DNA from: an uncultured Lachnospiraceae bacterium
Lineage (GTDB): Bacteria > Bacillota > Clostridia > Lachnospirales > Lachnospiraceae
DNA length: 35,271 nucleotides
Assembly: GCA_902797025.1 (NCBI GenBank)
Contig: CADBRN010000010.1
Location: 1 to 35,271 of the forward strand
Direction of reading: 5' to 3'
Shown: positions 31,916-35,271 of the stretch, one piece after another
Numbering within the stretch: the stretch's first letter is position 1
How the letters are laid out: each line of letters begins with the position of its first letter
Position numbers and translations under genes: made by a program
The notes under the pieces: model-generated
What the model saw: the letters and a program-made list of their open reading frames with translations, nothing else
Databases searched by the model: none
Told to the model about the DNA's origin: nothing

Positions 31916-32650
31916 ATGATTCACGCCTTTGATTATTTCAGGCAGGCAAATTTTGCAGGCGTCGTCATGCGCCTGGTAGTCGCGATGTTCTGCGGCGGCG
32001 TTATCGGGCTGGAACGTGAACGAAAACACGGGGATTCCGGTCTGGCCGGCATGCGCACGTATATGCTCGTATGTATCGGAGCCGCACTTACGATCGAGAT
32101 CAGTCAGTACGAATTTATCATGCTGTCCGGTCCCTGGAAAATGCTTGCAGAACAGATCGGTATCAAGACGGATGTCTCCCGTTTCGGCGCGCAGGTCATC
32201 AACGGCATCGGTTTTCTCGGAGCCGGCACCATCATCGTCACCGGCAGTCAGGAGGTAAAGGGCCTCACGACCGCCGCCGGCCTCTGGGCATCCGCCTGCA
32301 TGGGGCTCGCGGTCGGAGCCGGTTTTTACGAAGCCGTCATTCTTGCTGTGATTCTGATCATCCTGTCGATCGCCGCGCTCTCGAACGTGGAATCTAAAAT
32401 CATCGATATCGCCAGGAACATGAACTTTTATGTCGAATACAATACGATGAATGATATCACCGGCATCATAACTTCTCTGAAGCAGATGGACGTGCGGATC
32501 TACGAAGTCGATATTGAACGCGGCGATTTAAAACGCGGCATCAACCACAGCGCTGTTTTCAACATCCGTCTGAACCGGCGGATGTCTCACACTGCCCTGC
32601 TGATGGATCTTTCACAGCTTGATTCGATCATCACTATCTATGAAATCTGA
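31916..32650 (+). CDS. MgtC/SapB-family membrane protein 1
   Basis: 244 residues. The N-terminal membrane domain has the MgtC signature: GGVIGLERERKHGDSGLAGMRTYMLVCIGAAL and later GAQVINGIGFLGAGTI and KGLTTAAGLWASACMGLAVGAGFY. The C-terminal soluble part (about 155-244) resembles an ACT-like domain. MgtC is linked to growth in low magnesium and to inhibition of F-type ATP synthase in Salmonella; the role in commensal bacteria is unclear. I prefer the ATG at 31916, with GGAG 8 bases upstream, over one 14 codons earlier. It is followed 17 bases later by a second MgtC-like gene. Confidence 0.9.
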   Translation: MIHAFDYFRQANFAGVVMRLVVAMFCGGVIGLERERKHGDSGLAGMRTYMLVCIGAALTIEISQYEFIMLSGPWKMLAEQIGIKTDVSRFGAQVINGIGFLGAGTIIVTGSQEVKGLTTAAGLWASACMGLAVGAGFYEAVILAVILIILSIAALSNVESKIIDIARNMNFYVEYNTMNDITGIITSLKQMDVRIYEVDIERGDLKRGINHSAVFNIRLNRRMSHTALLMDLSQLDSIITIYEI

Positions 32651-32667
32651 CGGAGGGAAAAACGCCT

Positions 32668-33357
32668 ATGCTGTCTATTTTCGACGGACTTCGTCAACTG
32701 AATATGTACTCGGCGGCGTTTCGGCTTTTTCTCGCCGTCATCTGCGGAGGCATCATCGGCCTGGAGCGTGAATTTAAGCGCCGTCCGGCCGGTTTCCGCA
32801 CACACATCCTCATCTGCCTGGGTGCGGCGATGACGACCCTGACCAGCCAGTTCCTGTACCTCTATATGCACTACTTCACGGATATGGCCCGACTCGGCGC
32901 ACAGGTTATCGCCGGAATCGGCTTTATCGGCGCCGGTACGATCATCACGCGCCGCGAGCGGATCAAAGGCCTGACAACGGCGGCCGGCCTCTGGGCCGCT
33001 GCGATCGTCGGTCTCGCCATCGGCGGCGGCTTCTACGAGGGCGCGCTCATTACGACCGTTCTGATCGAGCTGGCGGAACTCGTATTTGCTCAGATCGATT
33101 TCGCATTGCTCAAGCATTCACCGGAAATAAACCTCTACATCGAATACGAGAGCCGGGAGGCCCTCGATACCGTCTTCGCCTACTTCCGTGAAAAGGAAAT
33201 CCGCCTGATCGACCTGGAGATCACCCACTCAAAAGTCACGGCCAAACACAACGCCTGCGCCATCCTTTCGGTCCGGATGAACCGTCATGTCACCGCAGAT
33301 GAAATGATGGTCAAGCTGAAATCCATCAAAGAAATCATCCTCATCGAGGAAATCTGA
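32668..33357 (+). CDS. MgtC/SapB-family membrane protein 2
   Basis: 229 residues and the same two-part build as the preceding gene: GGIIGLEREFKRRPAGFRTHILICLGAAM, GAQVIAGIGFIGAGTIITRRERIKGLTTAAGLWAA, then a soluble C-terminal domain with IYIEYESREALDTVFAYF-like segments. The two proteins share the signature motifs but diverge in the soluble part, so they are an old duplication rather than a recent one. GGAGGG lies 10 bases upstream. They may form a heteromer. Confidence 0.9.
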   Translation: MLSIFDGLRQLNMYSAAFRLFLAVICGGIIGLEREFKRRPAGFRTHILICLGAAMTTLTSQFLYLYMHYFTDMARLGAQVIAGIGFIGAGTIITRRERIKGLTTAAGLWAAAIVGLAIGGGFYEGALITTVLIELAELVFAQIDFALLKHSPEINLYIEYESREALDTVFAYFREKEIRLIDLEITHSKVTAKHNACAILSVRMNRHVTADEMMVKLKSIKEIILIEEI

Positions 33358-33381
33358 CATCCTGTATGCTTCCTCTGCCAT

Positions 33382-33410
33382 TTGCCCGTATATCATATCT
33401 TTGATATAAT
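33382..33410 (+). promoter_or_regulatory. Promoter of the (p)ppGpp synthetase-like gene
   Basis: TTGCCC (33382-33387), 17 bases, perfect TATAAT (33405-33410). The start of transcription would be about 33417, which argues against the in-frame ATG there and for translation from 33450 or 33462. A CGCCG-6-CGGCG hairpin lies in the short leader. Confidence 0.6.
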
Positions 33411-33461
33411 ACGGACATGAACTGGCACGCCGCTAAGCCGGCGCACGAAATGAGGATGGAT

Positions 33462-34451
33462 ATGATTCAGTTAACGGACTATCTCTATTCCGGCGATACC
33501 GTAATCCGGATCCTGCATAAATACACGCGGGATCTGCTCCTGTCTGCGGGGAATGATCCGGATTCGATCGACCGGACACACGCGGAATTTCTCCAACATA
33601 TGTGCGCGATGCTCGAGCACAATGACTTTCTGACCTCACAGTCTCAGAGAATCCGCGATTTCTACAAATATATGACGCAGCGTTACCCGTATCTTTCTTT
33701 CACATTCCACGGCCGGATCAAATCGCTGATCCGCGCGGAGGAAAAGTTCAACGGCTACATCATCAGCGGCGTATCAAACTATTACGCAAAACACGGCACG
33801 TATCCCTCAGCCCGGGAGCTACGGGATCAGGTCGGCCGTTTCCGCGATCTGATCGCCTACCGCATCGTGATCTCGATGCCCGCCTGTCATCTGAATCCCG
33901 GCGATGACCGGGAGAAGATCGAAATCGCCAGACTGTACGAGATCGCGAATGAGCTTCCGGATTTTCTGGAAGCCCGGGGATTCACACCGGAAGATGCAAA
34001 TATCCGGCAGGAAACGGCCTCCCCTCTCCTTCATGAAAACATTCGCCAGTATTACAAAGATTACATCGCAAACCCGAAATCCTCCGGTTACCGCTCTCTT
34101 CACATCGTGTTTTACGACAACCCGGCCCATTCTTTCACCGAGCTGCAGCTGCGAACGAAGGACATGGACGATTTTGCGGAAATCGGGGACGCAAATCACT
34201 CCATCTACGAGCTGAATCAGCAGAACGAGCGTTCTCATCCTTTTTCCGTCCCGGAAGGCGAATGCATCTGGTTCGACGAAGCGTACCGGCGCGTCCAGTC
34301 GCTCCAGAACCTGGATCTGTCAAAGGTTGACGTCAATATGTTCCGGGCGATGGACAATTACCGCATCAACGACGGGTGCGGACTTTACGCGAGCCGGTTC
34401 ATCCTTCCGTACGAACATCTGTCCCGCTTTCAGAACGATCGGATCGACTGA
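33462..34451 (+). CDS. Stand-alone (p)ppGpp synthetase (RelA/SpoT) domain protein
   Basis: 329 residues from the ATG at 33462 (GAGG 6 bases upstream; ATGs at 33450 and 33417 are also in frame). It carries the RelA/SpoT synthetase signature: FHGRIKSLIRAEEKF (about 82-96), RDLIAYRIVIS (128-138), DYIANPKSSGYRSLHIVF (200-217), TELQLRTKDMDDFAEIGDANHSIYE (226-250). The GTP/ATP-binding and catalytic residues (Arg, Lys, Asp, Glu of ExQxR) look intact. No HD hydrolase, TGS or ACT domain is present. The N-terminal 80 residues and C-terminal 75 residues match nothing I recognise. It would pyrophosphorylate GTP/GDP to alarmone, or possibly tRNA as toxic small alarmone synthetases do. It is preceded by two MgtC genes with its own promoter. 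Confidence 0.85.
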   Translation: MIQLTDYLYSGDTVIRILHKYTRDLLLSAGNDPDSIDRTHAEFLQHMCAMLEHNDFLTSQSQRIRDFYKYMTQRYPYLSFTFHGRIKSLIRAEEKFNGYIISGVSNYYAKHGTYPSARELRDQVGRFRDLIAYRIVISMPACHLNPGDDREKIEIARLYEIANELPDFLEARGFTPEDANIRQETASPLLHENIRQYYKDYIANPKSSGYRSLHIVFYDNPAHSFTELQLRTKDMDDFAEIGDANHSIYELNQQNERSHPFSVPEGECIWFDEAYRRVQSLQNLDLSKVDVNMFRAMDNYRINDGCGLYASRFILPYEHLSRFQNDRID

Positions 34452-35271
34452 AAAAAGTCTCACCCGGCATTTTCCAGCCATGCTGATCGGTGTGAAGAAG
34501 TTCTTCGGCGCGCTCCGAAAGCGGTCTTCCCAGATACTCCCGGTAGCATTCCTGAATAGCCGGATTGTCGTGTGAGAAGCGCAGCGTCATATTCCTGTCC
34601 TGACGGTAAAGCACGGGCGCACGATCTCCCGCCATCTCGACGCCGTCATGAATCGGCTGTCCGCCGCCTCCCACACATCCGCCCGGACATGCCATCACTT
34701 CAACAAAATCATAATTCACCCGGCCGCAATCCAGCGCATCCAGAAGCGCGGACGCATTTCCGAGGCCGTTTACGACCGCGACCCTCAGCTGCGTGCCGTT
34801 CAGATCGAAAACAGCCTGCTTCCATCCTCCCATTCCGCGGACTTCCCGGAAATGATCCGGGTCGGGATTTTCTCCGTTTACCGCATAGTACGCCGTCCGG
34901 AGGGCCGCCTCCATGACGCCGCCGCTGGCGCCGAAAATATTGCCGGCACCGCTTCCGATCCCGAGCGGGGAGTCCATCTCCTCATCCGGAAGATCCTGCG
35001 GTACAATGTGCGCCATCCTTATCAGTCTCTCTGCTTCGCGCGTCGTCAGAACAAGATCCACGTCGGCGTTGCCCGCCGCATCTTTCATCGTCGGATAGTC
35101 GCACTCCGCCTTTTTGGCCAGGCACGGCATAATCGAAATGCTGCAGATCTTTGACGGATCCACGTTGATCCGTTCTGCAAAATAGCTCTTGATCATGGCG
35201 CCGAACATCTGCTGCGGTGATTTTGATGTGGAAATCCGGTCGACGAACTGCGGATAATGCGCCTTGCAGAA
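34399..35271 (-). CDS. hydA: [FeFe]-hydrogenase, C-terminal part (partial)
   Basis: 290 residues are visible; the gene begins beyond the right edge. H-cluster motifs are clear: KSPQQMFGAMIKSYFA; IMPCLAKKAEC with ligand Cys; GAGNIFGASGGVMEAALR; and EVMACPGGCVGGGGQP, with two ligand Cys. This fits the group A cytoplasmic [FeFe]-hydrogenases that evolve hydrogen in fermenting clostridia. The N-terminal ferredoxin-like domains are not in the window. Its end overlaps the convergent synthetase gene by 53 bases; the last 20 or so residues (SRSDRSESGTDVRTEG) are an extension without family similarity. Confidence 0.9.
   Translation of the reverse strand, partial: FCKAHYPQFVDRISTSKSPQQMFGAMIKSYFAERINVDPSKICSISIMPCLAKKAECDYPTMKDAAGNADVDLVLTTREAERLIRMAHIVPQDLPDEEMDSPLGIGSGAGNIFGASGGVMEAALRTAYYAVNGENPDPDHFREVRGMGGWKQAVFDLNGTQLRVAVVNGLGNASALLDALDCGRVNYDFVEVMACPGGCVGGGGQPIHDGVEMAGDRAPVLYRQDRNMTLRFSHDNPAIQECYREYLGRPLSERAEELLHTDQHGWKMPGETFFSRSDRSESGTDVRTEG

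Noticed and set aside
1-35271. CRISPR arrays, insertion sequences, prophage or integrase genes
   Set aside because: No regularly spaced repeats, transposase, integrase or phage structural motifs were seen on either strand.

Overview
The window looks like chromosome of a low-oxygen, Gram-positive clostridial bacterium, most likely of the Lachnospiraceae type. GC content is moderate. Ribosome-binding sites are strong AGGAGG types, and lipoproteins carry the Firmicutes lipobox. There is a fruR-fruK-fruA operon, a single-chain PurL, an NAD-dependent ligase, PcrA, and a [FeFe]-hydrogenase at the right edge. The genus assignment is inference. No rRNA, tRNA, CRISPR array, insertion sequence or phage gene was seen.

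Layout. 1-4.1 kb: the first codons of purL (minus), then a membrane-anchored glycerophosphodiesterase and a PAP2-type phosphatase (plus), tail-to-tail with pcrA. 4.1-8.8 kb (minus): rluF-like pseudouridine synthase, ligA, metA, a putative Mn/heavy-metal exporter, and pcrA; metA has its own promoter and terminator. 9.1-10.9 kb (plus): GtrA-like protein and a sodium:neurotransmitter-type symporter. 10.9-15.9 kb (minus): an oxidoreductase and the fructose operon. 15.9-17.4 kb: a PfkB kinase divergent from a DtxR/MntR-type regulator. 17.4-22.8 kb (minus): a LacI regulator, two sugar ABC permeases with the binding protein between them, and a translationally coupled metallo-beta-lactamase-fold protein; no ATPase is encoded there.

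23.3-31.9 kb is the most interesting part. A minus-strand operon encodes a binding lipoprotein, a fused two-domain permease, an ATPase and a PfkB kinase. It is divergent from a plus-strand operon with a cytoplasmic endonuclease/exonuclease/phosphatase-fold phosphoesterase and a second PfkB kinase that is a close paralogue of the first. A PHP-domain phosphoesterase follows behind its own promoter. I propose that this is an uptake and breakdown system for a phosphorylated or phosphodiester-linked sugar or polyol. The region holds elaborate inverted repeats, including a nested ~97-nt hairpin at the predicted 5' end of the phosphoesterase mRNA. LacI-like operators (TGTAA-N4-TTACA) lie near the lacI gene and before the PHP gene, and may join the two halves into one regulon.

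31.9-35.3 kb: two tandem MgtC/SapB membrane proteins, a stand-alone (p)ppGpp-synthetase-domain protein, and the C-terminal part of a [FeFe]-hydrogenase (minus) whose end overlaps the synthetase gene.

All functions come from reading motifs by eye. No database search or structure prediction was run.
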